From assembly GCA_003993805.1 (NCBI GenBank), contig RSEF01000001.1, positions 96,625,434-96,689,433 of the forward strand: 64,000 nucleotides of DNA, read 5' to 3'. The DNA is from Himantopus leucocephalus. Its lineage: Eukaryota; Chordata; Aves; Charadriiformes; Recurvirostridae. Positions 1 through 12,700 of this stretch are shown here, one piece after another (the stretch's first letter is position 1; each line of letters starts with the position of its first letter). The position numbers and the translations under genes were made by a program. The notes beneath the pieces were generated by a model that saw nothing but the letters and a program-made list of their open reading frames with translations, did no database searches and was not told the origin of the DNA.

Positions 1-228
1 GATTGGATATTAGGAAAAATTTCTTCACTGCAAGGGTTATCAAACATTGGACCAGGCTGCGCAGGGAAGTGGTTCAGTCCCCATCCCTGGAGGTACTTAA
101 AAGACGTGTAGACATGGTGCTTAGGGACATGGTTTTGTGGTGGACTTGGCACTGTTAGGTTAGCAGTTGGACTTGATAATTCTAAAGGTCTTTTCCAACC
201 TAAATGACTCCATGATTCTATGATTTTC
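1..228 (+). mobile_element. CR1 LINE, 3' end fragment (plus orientation)
   Basis: The sequence reads like the last 230 bases of avian CR1: a 'ccatccctggaggtact' segment, 'ttggacttgataattct', 'aaggtcttttccaaccta', and the terminal 'atgattctatgatt' repeats. It begins before the window and lies in an intron of the receptor gene. It is diverged from a young CR1, so it is an old insertion. Confidence 0.85.
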
Positions 229-586
229 CATGATGCCATGAAGATATTTCTTTTCTGGCTCCTCATTGTTTACAAGAGCAAAATCAAACTAAGCGTAAAG
301 GGTGAAATCCCTTCCAGCCTGGGCGATGGGCTGCCAAATCTTTGCAGTGAGTGGCACAGGAAAGAGGCAGGCAAGGGGTTGTTCATGCACTTGTAGAGCT
401 CTTCAAAGGGGAGGGAAGATGATGAAGGACTCCACTTGCTGGTTTCTGCTTTTTACCATGCTCCTCCTTTGAGCAGACACTACACTTAATATTTCAAAGT
501 CTTTTGTAAACTGATCACATGGGCTGTAAAAATGTCAAGGGAACCACTTTAAAACACATTTCAGTTTTCTTTTATATCTCACAAAG

Positions 587-786
587 GGAATGAAGGTGGT
601 TGTGTTGCCCTGAGGACTGGACATGCCGCTGGACTATGGGATGTTCAGAACTGTGAAGTAAAGGCAAAATTTCTCTGCAAAAAACTAGTTGAAAAAATCA
701 CTCTTCCTCTTGCTCCTGACAACGTTTCTGATTCCAAATGTCCCTTGGGTTGGGATACAAGCAATAGCACTAATTCATGCTTCAGA
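587..786 (+). CDS. MRC1: MRC1-like exon: end of CTLD3, linker, start of CTLD4
   Basis: Acceptor AG at 585-586, donor GTAAGT at 787. The first two bases complete a codon from an exon outside the window (entry phase 1). It encodes the last beta strands of CTLD3 (GLWDVQNCE, then KFLCKK), a short Pro-containing linker with a potential N-glycosylation site (NVS), and the N-terminal cysteine pair of CTLD4 (CPLGW and SCFR) with a second site (NST). Exit phase 0. This is the most 5' exon in the window; nothing like a CTLD3 middle exon is visible in 230-585. Confidence 0.85.
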
Positions 787-3700
787 GTAAGTATTTTTTT
801 TTTTTTATAATCCTACTCATGAGACAGAAGAGCACCAAATAGGTAGGGCGTCTAAACTTCAGAGAATGGCACATTATTGCACAAATGTAGCAAGCTTTCA
901 CACAACTATTCATGAAAATCACTTCAGTTATCACTCTATCAACGATATGTAAGATTATCCAATTAGCATACTCTTTAATCCATATTATGTATGATATTTT
1001 TCATGTAATGTTTTCCTATTTTGCTTATATAAGGCAGTCAGCAGACTTATTTTTGACATGCTGTAAACATAGGGTTCTACCTATATCCACAGGTTTTTGT
1101 GAGAGAAGAAAACCAAAAGAAAACATGGTTTGAAGCCCGAGATTTCTGCAGAGAAATAGGAGGAGACCTGGCTGCCATTAGAAGTGAAGAAGAGCAAACG
1201 GTGATAGTGAACTTAATAATGTGAGTAAACAAAATATCTAATAATTGATATTTTGGTGTAGCAATACGTTATATAGGAATAAATGATAATATTCTTAAGT
1301 CGATCCTGAGATAATTAGTTGAAGATCTGTATCTGTTTATCATCACAGTCATAAGAAAAAGAAACCGAGAAAATGTTTCATATGGGTACCATTTTCAAAG
1401 ACTTTTTTGGAGTTCCTAAAATTTGCCATCATCCACAAATTTTTTAAATTGAAAGAAAGCAACTCAACAACCAAATTGGTTGAATGCTTCTCCTTCAGAC
1501 TAATTTCTAAGTTTGTTCACTGAACCATTTTGAAACTAAATTGTGACTTCCAGCAAACCTGAACATTTTATTTCTCGAAGAACACTATAATCACATCAAT
1601 GAAGAATGCACCATGTTTTCAACACAGCCCTTTGAAAAGTAGAAAATTTTAAGGCGTGAACCTCACTGACTTGCTAACGGGAGTTTGCTGACCAACATCA
1701 TTTTTTTATTTTTGAAATTTCTACTCTATTTGAAGTCTTCAATAAGTGTGAGAATTACTGTCCAATGTAACTGGCAAAATTTAGCAGAGCTAACCATGTA
1801 TGTCTTCTTCTTCCATGATACATTTTTTCACACTCTAGAAAAAAATCCCCATCATCTCAGCCTTTCTGGATAGGTTTGCAGTGTTTGGATCCTGATGGTG
1901 GGCTTTCCTGGAGTGACGGATCACCGGTGAGTGTATGACCTTGCCAGTTTCTTTCTGTTCTGACTTTTTCGCTGTTGGAGCTGTTTCCATCACTGGTGTG
2001 GGTGAAAGTTGTATAAGAATTCCCCCAAATGTCCACCTTGCCACTGGGTAACTCTAAATCATTATTTTTCATATCGGTTTGGAAAAGAAAAAGGCCAATA
2101 AACTCTGAGGTTATACCACCACAACTGTGGTAAAATGGAGGACTTGTTACAGCTACAGAGGCGATTATCTAAGTGGCAGATATATGATATATGAGAAAGG
2201 TCTCTCCTGATTTTTATTAGTCTCTGGTGATATATTGCCACGTTCCTTTCCCCTGCTATTCATTTATAATCTCATTTGATTCCAGTTTTCATGGGACTGC
2301 TAAAGTCTGTTAAATGCTGTGTAAACCCAGAGCCTTTCTTTTTTCTTGCGGAGTGACTGCGTTGCTTTAACAGCCCACGCAGGCTGCACGGCCATAGGAG
2401 GAAAGTAAGGAGTGGTTTGAAACTTGAGTGCTACTCCTCTTTCCTTCCAGAGTACAACTTTTTTCCCCTGATTGATAAGAATAAAAACCAAAGCTGTGTT
2501 TCTTCTGTAGGTGAATTATGAGGCAAATCATTATTTTTACAATACTGCGTTTGAATATTGCGGAGCAATCAGTGAAATGTCTTCCCTGTCATGGATTAAG
2601 GTGCACTGTGAATACAGTCATAACTGGATTTGTGAAATAAAGAAAGGTAGGTTGCTTTTTACTCTAAACTCACATTAGGAAGAAATTTAAGCTGAATCCC
2701 ACTCTATCAAAACAGCAAGTTCTGCAAGTTACATGCTGGTAGAAAATTTGGTTGATTTCACAGGAATTTTGCATAAGTAAAAATAGGTCAAGACAGAGGA
2801 ATACTTTCAGAATACAACGTTTCAACTGTTAATTTTTTTTTTGTTATATTTAAAAAACTATACTACATGATAAGCTTTACTAAAAATATACTTGTTTATG
2901 TAATTATAGAATCACAGAAAATAAGATGAAAGCAAACTCAAAGGCTTATCTGGCAAAATCCACTGCGCTACACAAAACTAGATTTTTGTCAAAACAGAAG
3001 CTTTGACTGACATGAAACTGTATGTTTCTTGGAACTTTTACTTGTAGGGAATTTCCAAGTTGGGGGCTAACGGGCAGAAAGGGAAAAAGAGAGGATTATG
3101 ATTTGAAAAAAAAAAAGATAACTTTAAATATCCATATCCTTTGTGAGGTGAAACTTCACTCCTCCATGCAGGTGTATCTAGAATGCTACACAAGGACACA
3201 TTAGTCACCTACTCTAATTTGAACAAGACTACCGGCATACTGGAATCATTCTCTTTGTAAAATGACATGTAAAGAAATTACTATAACTACAGGCTTGCTG
3301 TAATGAAAAGATGGTAATCCAAACTTCAAAATTTATACACTTTAAGATCACAGGCAGGCTCACAACTTCCTCTAATAATAGTAGCAATATCTTCTGTCTT
3401 TATACTTCTGTTTTTTTTTTTTCCAAATGCAACTACTGTTGAGAAAGATATTCAGCGAAGTAAGAGAGGAATCAATTATAGCTTTGTATTGAGTTACACA
3501 TTTCACTTCCAAGACTAACAGAAGTGTTGCTTTGGTGGTTCCCTGGACTTCTTCCCACAAGCAGTAAGGGTTAATGTTTAAAGTGATACTTTTTTAAATA
3601 AGATCATTTCTGTGCTGCTGAATCATTCAAAATAATCTGATTCTAACTAAGGCACACTGTCAGCTTCTTGTACTTAAAAAGTAACAGTCATAGACATCTA

Positions 3701-6700
3701 TCTCAAAGAGATGTTGTGAAGATATCTTTTCTGATAACTTCCTTTGTAAGTCCTCACCTGCATGACCAGCACAACTAAAAATCATTAGCAAAAGTGTCAA
3801 CAGTAGTTGTATATTGTTAATTGTTATTAGTGTATGAATGGCAGAAACTACAGCCTGAAGAAATTACAATCATTAGTCAGCAGTGCATAATGTCATACTG
3901 AAATATGCTGAAATGGTCATAATGCTTTGTACTTCCAGAACAGACATATCTTTTTTTTTTTTCCTTTAAATCTTTTAACCAGTCATACAAGAGATTATTT
4001 TTAAAAAGTCACATGACTTTTTTTTCACCCAAGCATGTGTGTGACACACTTCGTTTAATGTAATTACATATACAGCAACACAAACATTACAATGAATTCC
4101 TGTGGAAAAAAATTATAAAGGCAATGTTTGTTTTACATTTTTATAGCTCTTGGCCTTGCATGTTTAGAGAAACATTAGTCCAATATCTCACTCTGTGTGA
4201 TGTGGAAAATTTTCATTTAAATTATTTCTCAAAAGCTGGTGGATTTTCAGTCAAATGTGATTCTTCACAAAGTAGTTTCACAGAAAAAAAAAGTTTCACA
4301 AATGAATAATAATAAAATTTAAAATACTCTGAAGCAAAAATTTGTTTAGGATTTGAATTTCTTGTTCAGATCCAAGACAATGTCCATAAATAATCTCTTA
4401 TTATTGTGCAAAGTATACCAACACTGAAGTAAAGTATTTTCACTATTTAGTTTTCTTTCAGAAACAAGTAGTCATTCAGACCAACTTCAGTCACCAAATT
4501 CAGGCAACATTCAGGATGTACAAGATGCACTTAACAAAAATTACCGCAACAGAGATGTAGGCCTGTAATGCATCTGTTATTCCCTGAACACCCTTTTTTT
4601 CTCTGCACCAAAGACACTATATAAATATATTCTGCATTGAATATGTAAAATATGAAAAATTGAAAGACATTGAGACAATTTCCCCTAATTGAACATTTAT
4701 ACTGGCTCAACATTTGTGAAACATTTTACACCTTCATTTTTTTTCCCATTTCATTACAGGGACACCCTTGAAAGCTGAACCTCCAAGCCCTTCTGCCGGT
4801 AAGCTTCTGTTTATTTTCTCTTATCTAAAGGGTGGTACCATGTAACACCACCAGCTTTGTGTAAGAACTGTGACGAATACAGAGATTCCTCTTCTGTGTT
4901 GCAGCGTATGAAGTCACAGAAGATGGCTGGATCATAAAAGGGGACAAACAATATTTTTTCAGCGTGGAAAAGACCTCTATGGAGAAAGCCAGAACATTCT
5001 GCAAAAACAATCACGGAGATCTTGCTACTATTGGAAATAACATCGAAAGAAAATTTTTGTGGAAATGTGTAAGAGGAAATTTGGCTACGTTATACAATAT
5101 ATGGCCTATATACCCTGCTGCATATGCTTGTGAAGTACAGGAGAATGGGCTTGTTGCATAATCCTACTACATTTTTTTTAGCAGTAGATTTAAATGTTCA
5201 ATGAAAAAATATTTATTCTACAGAACAGAGTTTCTCTTTAGGAAAATAAATACAAAAGACTTTACCATTTACTAGGGTGGGTATATTCTTGTATACTCTA
5301 ATCTAAATAGAGTTCTGCCTGTGACCAAATACATATAAGAAGCACTGAACAGGCAGATTAGATGTACACTGGGAAAACTGTCCTTTTGCCAGAGTGTTAC
5401 CTCTCATCTGAATATCATATTCTAGAATACAGTGTTATGTGTACATGTGAGGCTACTGCCAGCGTAGCTCTGATGGCCACATACCACATCACCTTGCTGA
5501 ACAAAACAACTTTTCAAAGAAAGGTTTACCCCGGTCCGGGTCAGGGACTGACGAACTCGGACCCTCATAAATTAGTTTCCCTGCAACAAGTACCAAAACT
5601 GTTCATGTATTTCAAGGGCACTGCCTACACGTTGCCCGAGATGGTTCTGATGGGCGCGTGCCAAAGCCATGCCAGGGCCATGCTAAAAATTTAACAGTGT
5701 GGGTGTTGCCTCAAACCTCTGCCGTAATCCTGTTTGGTTGACTAATACCGAAGCAGCCACACAACCTCCTTTCTGTTTCAGGCTATCAGATGCTTGCTTT
5801 GATTGTGTGGGAAAGGATATGAAAGGAGAGGTCAGAGAGCGTGAGACACAGGAATTACATGGCTGCTTAAGAACAGGGTAGCACCAAAAAATTTTATTCT
5901 AAATTTTTTCTCAAGTCTTCCTCGTTTCTTTTTAAATTGAGAACACGACTTTGAAAGATTTGATCACACCAGTAACGCAGCCAAAAGTGGGAAAGCAGCA
6001 ATAAAGAAAATAAAGCAAAACTATGTGTTGTGTGGTATTTACCTCAACCGAGGTCCCCTCTGGTGACTACACATGATCATTTATACAATGTGTATTCATC
6101 TATTTGCTTCCATAGCACAAAAATTACACTTTTTCATATTAGATGACTAACAAATATTGGAAAGCACTAACTAAAAGTACATTTTTGTGTTTAGATCTTA
6201 AAATATGGCAAATTGGAGTCATATCTCATAGGATTAATTCAGAATGCTGATCGACAGTTTAGGTAGGTAAACAAGCTGCATAAGGATTCATAAAAAGCGG
6301 TTGTAGAAGTTTTGTACTGCCAGAGTTCCTTCTAGAGGGACCACTAAAAGGGAAATAATTGCAGATTCAGAGTTATATGGCATGTTGAAGGTTGTGTTCT
6401 CCCTTGGTTTAACTACATTGTAAAAACACTGGTTTAAATGGCATTTTTATAGGTAATACACATACTATAAGTACATAGATAATGTCTGACAAAAATAAAG
6501 GTATTTTTGTTCTTTGAATTGACATGCAGGGATTGCATTATCTAAAGTCTTTTAATTCTAATGGAAACTCAATTTACAGACAGACTCAGCTGTATTTTTT
6601 AAAAAAATATTTTTTGTTGGTTTTTTTTTTTCAGTTGGATGGATGGAAGCCAAGTGCACTATGCAGCTTGGGCCCAGGGTGAGCCCAACTTTGCACGTGC

Positions 6701-9700
6701 TCAAGAAAATTGTGTGGTCTTGAATAAAGAGGATGGTGAGTTACAAAACTTTTTTAAAAAAATATTTTTATGGGTACTCTCTTCCCCTGTTCGTTAAAAA
6801 TATCTTGCCAGCTTTAATCCATTCTTTCCCAGCAATTTGAGAAAATATGCACAATAAAGTATTGTCATTATATCTGAGGTTTCTTCAGGGGCAATATTAG
6901 CCATAAATGTGGAATAACATAAATTTCTTTTAATCAAGAATGCAGGGACAATTTGATCACTGATTTTTCAGCTGCACAAACAATTTGTTCTATGCAAATC
7001 AACAGCAAATTGGTCTTTCAAAAAAATAGTTAGAGAATAATTTGTAAAGGAATAGAAAGTATATGGAGTTTCACATTTTATAGTGTTTTCACTGATAAAG
7101 TGATACTTTACACTTGCATGTTTCAGTGCAACAAAGCTGTTCAGATGGGTTCTACCCAGAGGTCACAGAGCTGCCACATCAGCCATCTTGTATGGCCACT
7201 AGTCCCACAGTACCAACAGGACCAAAGTCCTCCTGCAAGCACTGATGATGGGAGGTAGAGTTGGGCTGAAGTGTGTTATCTTACATTCCCAAGCAAATTG
7301 CTTTCAAACCCACAAGCACAGAAGTCAGTTCACTCTCCCACAAATTTCATTCTTATTCAGTGTCTTATTATCTACATTTAAATTGACTTCAGGCTTGTGG
7401 AATGATGTCAGCTGTGGTTTTTCAAATGGCTATATCTGTGAGAGGCACAGAAGTTTTAAAAACGCAACACTTCCTTCAGCGGTACCTTCACCCCCTGGAG
7501 GCTGTTCTGAAGACTGGCTTTTATTTAAAAATCAGGTATGATAACATGCGCCTAAGCACAATGCTATTAGTCCTTGGGAAGGTACTTAAAGATATACAAT
7601 ATGCCTTTTGTCTCTCAGATACCTTTTGACATTGATTATCCAAAGCTGAATTAAAAATTGAACCAGTTGCCTAATTCTCGCAAAATGATGGTTCTACAGG
7701 TTTTTAACTGTTTTCCCAAGAAGTGGTCATCTTGGATACATTGGAAAAACTGCTACATTGTATATACTTTCAAAAAAATTGAACTGAATTCAACTGAAAG
7801 TACCAACTATAGCGTAAAACCAGTCATTTGAGCTGGAATGTATCAGAAATACGGCCAAATTTTTCCAAACAAACTTCAATGTAATGCTTGCCTCTTCCCA
7901 AATGGGACAAACTTGATGTGCTTATTAAGGGAAGGTTCTATTTTCTAATATATACAATATTGTTATGAAAGCACCCACGGATACTCACACCAGTGGAGTT
8001 TATGCCAGTAAACATTTTCTGCCTTTTTGTTACAGTCGTCAGAGTTGTTATTTTCCACAAACCATGCAAGATAATTCTCTAACAGTGCTACTGGCGTGTC
8101 ACAGAGCAGAGGGTGAGCTGTAAACATGGAGAGGGCACACTATGCACACTCATCATTACCAAAACCCTTTCAGGGTGAATGAGTATTTCCCATGTAATGA
8201 CTATGCACTTTTTAAGAAACTGTGAGTCATATACTTCCATTAATAAAAGAGCCGGAAAATGAAAAAGGCTGAATACAAACATGAGAGCACACTGACCATA
8301 GGCTCTAGGTCAAAAATGTTTTTCAGAAAGTTCAGGTGATTCCGCATGAAACCCTGGGCTGGGCTTTACTTACAGAGTCAGCACTTTTGTCTTTAATAAT
8401 GATGGAGTATGACTTCTCAAAATCTCTGAGTTAGTTACCACATTAGATTCTCATCAGATTCCTGCTGTGATTTATAAATGGTTGCTTGAGTTTTGCTTTG
8501 ACTTTCTCAGTCCCTCACAGAAAGACACAGTAAATTTAAAACTTGGGAATGGTTTTGACTTGGTTACAGAGCTAAGTCCCTGTTAATTTTGGAAAATTAT
8601 TTTGTGGCTCTGAGTTGGGCTAATTTCTACTTAAACTAGTGTAATTCCAGTGTAAATTCCTTTTCCTGTTACTCACTAACAGTCCATACTGATTTTTCCC
8701 TAGTGTTACAAATTTTTTGGCTCTTCCTATGAATATTGGTATACTGCAAGAAGAAATTGTATAAGCCTTGGAGGAGACCTAGCGAGCATACATAATGAAC
8801 AAGTACAAGGTATAGTGCAACAGCTCTTTAGGTAATAGATAGCATTTACTCTCAATACAGTGGTCATTTCCTGCAAAGAAGAACACGGCAAAAAGAGACA
8901 GTATGTAAACGTATGTATTTTCAAATATGTATACTCAACATAGGTTATATGGTTGCATCCTCCTGTTCCACACAAACTGCTTTCCATTATTTATAGGGTA
9001 TGAATTAGCATAAAATAACAAATCCAGACCTGGCATTTGTAGTTTTAGACACAGAGAAAGAAATGGAATCCATGGTGTCCTTCTGCCAGAAACAGAAAAG
9101 GATATATTACTATATCTCTGAAATGATTGCCTAAATTCTGCAAGTTAATTTAGGAGTAACATGTCAGAGAAAGCCACATTTTCACCTTGCCTATGTTCCC
9201 AGGCTTCCATTTGCAGCTGTATATAGCTAGACATTTCCATCACTCAGTCAGCGCATCCTGAATGCTGAAATAAGTGAACTCATTAGATACCATGGTGGTC
9301 AGACATTTTTTTTTTATCTTTCCTCTTCCCAATCTTGCTTCATAGTTCCAAACACTTTCACTCTTTGAGACTTTTCACAGGCAAAGCCTTGGCATAACCT
9401 TGAAATAATAAACTTGGGTAAATTTCGCATCAAATGCTAATTAGAATGTATTTGCAAGACTTCGACAAACAAAATACTTAAGGACCTGTTTATGAGCTGA
9501 TGTCTTGACTGATGACCTGACATTTTCATCTTCCTTTCTGTTGTTTTCTTTCTAGCTTTTCTCACTTACCATTTGAAGGATGTTTCAAATGATCCCTGGA
9601 TTGGCTTGAATGACTTACTCAGTGAACTCAACTTTGTTTGGAGTGATGGAAGTGCTGTCTCCTATACAAACTGGGCTCCAGATTCCCCAAAACTTGTAGA

Positions 9701-12700
9701 ACCTGTTTTGTTTCCCAGTCTACGTCCAGAAGATGGCCACAACCTGCAACAGGTAAATACCACTTACCATCAAATTAAATCTGAGGAGCAATACCACTTC
9801 AAGTAAACAGCTCACTTTGCTACAGACATTGCCTCAGCCTTCTCCTCAGGTTGTTAATCTATCTTTACACTGGGATTAGCGATAAAAAGTTTCAATGTTT
9901 GAGTATTCTACCTATTTCAGAGCACAAAATGGCATTGCTGCAATTTTGCCAATGGACAGATTGAATAAAGATTGGATAGATGGAATAAAGTTTTCTTTTT
10001 CATAGTAATTTGCTGTTCATCTTGGAGAAAATGCAAAATGTAAATGCAAGATTAGAGTTTCAGAAGTTAATACACATTGGAAATATTTTCACGTTTGACA
10101 AGTTAACTCATGTTTGAAAAGGAAGGAGAGGATGCAAGAGGAGAGAGTTCAATTTTTTTCTACTCCTTCCCTATTTAAAATTGTAGTTGAATTGTTAAGT
10201 GCCAACAGATGTCAACTACTTTCTAAATCAATCAAACCCTCTCCACTGTTAGCACTGAAATTAAACCTCAGAATGCTGTAAATAAAATAATGTCCTACAT
10301 ATTCAGACCAATATGGACTGATTTGCACACCCACATTGCCTTTCTTCCATTTATTTCCATATCTTGCTTTCAGAACTTGCCCTTCACACTATGTCATTCC
10401 ACTCACTGTCCATCCTCCCTTCATTTTAGTATCCACACCTCTAGAGAACCCAGAAATCATACCTCTAGACAACCAGCTTAATCTGTACCTGACCCAATTC
10501 ATTCTGCTCTTGCCCACCGAGTCATTGGCCAAGGCATGCAAGAAGACATATAGGATACAGCATGACACACAGCTCTACTTTACTGCAGCTCTAATAAAGC
10601 TCCTGAGAGATACCAAGTGGGGGAAAAAAAAGGACTGTGCAAAAGTACATTCTACTTTTCTCCTTCGCCTTGAAGATACTAACAGCTATCTCTTTCAGAC
10701 GATCCTTTTCAAAGGAGTGAAATAACATCAAAAATTTACTCAAGCTTAAGAAACCAGAGTCAAGAGCCACTAAAACAGGTGCTCCTAAAATTTCTGTGTG
10801 GCAGCTTAGTAGGCTGTTGCAGGTTGTAATAAATTTGAAGCTGCAGTTTCTTAAGCTCAGCACCTGATTTTGTGTAGCTGAGAGAGAAATTCTAAGAACT
10901 AAAGCTGATCATAACTCTGTCGAGGACCACTATTTAGATGATTCTGTCAGGAGTAACCACTATCTAAAGTTGGCTTTGCAAGCCAAATACAAAGCATGAC
11001 CTCCATTTATTTTTATTCCATTCTTATTCAACAAACCTACCGATAGTCGTTCATTAGTGGAGACAGAAGGTGTGACAGAAAGTTCTTGAAAATAATAGTG
11101 CCTTTCAACTACATCTCCTCGAAAATAACCAAATGAACAAGCAAGCTGAGCTGAAGATCACAAAGATTTACAAGACAGCGCCAAGGTGCAGCTGGCCACC
11201 ACAGAGGAGGCCAGAAAGGACCAAAAAGGATAAAAGGAAGGTGTTTCGAGAGTTGTGATACAAACCCTGAAATATCAGAATTCAAAGAAAAAAGGAGTAA
11301 AACTACCCAGGGGGTTACAGTACTTTGTTTTATAACTTCCAATATCAATGTACTCATACTCTTTCCCTTACTCCAACAGTTTGATTGTGTTTCTCTGAAG
11401 AGAGGTCATGCTGATGACACAGGAAAATGGAACAATGAGGAGTGTTATAACTCCAAAGGGTACATATGCCAGAAGAATAGTGGTGAGTTCTGTATCACTG
11501 ATCTTGAAATTTATAACACAGGGATTAAAATAAATTTCTTTGTTTAACATGCTTTAGGTCAGTTACTTTTTTTTTTTTTTAGGTAATGGATCAGTAAAAC
11601 CTAAGGGCCCATCCTGCATTCCAGTGTTAGCAATGTTTTGGAGAAGGGAATGATAAATAAAATATCAGAATTAGGAAAGCAAAAGGATTTTATTTTTAAA
11701 AGTGGAATTAAATAGCTAAAACCCACAAGCATTTTAATTACGTAAGTTCATAATGATCTATAGCTTATCATAACTGGTCAGTTTTACATTTATCCAAATA
11801 AACCTGATAGTCACAAAGCTGCTAAGCTGCAAAGAGTATTTTGAAAACACGCAGAGTAGGTCTGTTATTTTTGACCTATGGGGTGAATTTGCCTTTGCAA
11901 TCTAAGATACTGATTCAAAACTCTCAGAGGCTGAAAATGTATTTCTTTCATCCAGAAAGTTCACTGTGGTTTTAAAGTTATCTGTTACTTATAAACAACT
12001 AATGAGAAGGTGTTCCATTCCATTAGCAATTTTCTACTAGGTTTGTAAACAATGAAGATGTTATTCAGTTGCTCAAGTCAAATATGTGGCCTCCAGATTT
12101 AACTGATCTTGGGGTGGTTTGGTTTTTTTTCCTTATTGCTACAGATCCTGAACTCTTTAAGTCATCATCAACAGTGCTGGACTTCACTTTTGACCGTTCT
12201 GGTGGCATTAACTACTCTGTCACCCGTTCCAAAATGAATTGGGAGGAAGCACAGAAAAACTGCAATAACAATGCCTCAGAGCTTGCCAGCATTTTAGACC
12301 CATATAGCCAGGCGCTGGTGTTCTTATTTGCACGGGAATATGGACAGCCTCTGTGGATTGGTCTTAACAGCAACGCGGTAAGAACACCACATTGCATACA
12401 GATAGTCAAGCTGACACTGGACCCCATCTTACTTTATACTCTCCTCTTGTAACCTATAGGAATTTCTGCCGGTGTAGTGCTGAAAACAGCATGCTACAGC
12501 AGTACAGTACCCATTGATGCTGGAGTTCTTCAAATAAGACTCATACAGTAGAGATTTTAATGAACTAAAAACTCTTACATGCACAAGGAAATGCTTCTGC
12601 ACACCAGTATATAACAATGCTGTGTGGTGCTTGTGCTGTGTGAGTCATTTAAAAGGTTTCAAATATAAGTTGTAAAACCTCCCACATTTTGAGTTTATTT

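Noticed and set aside
5069..5161. Continuation of the CTLD5 exon past 5068 to the stop near 5161
   Set aside because: All lectin resemblance ends at the GTAAGA donor, and the proper continuation is the exon at 6195-6262.
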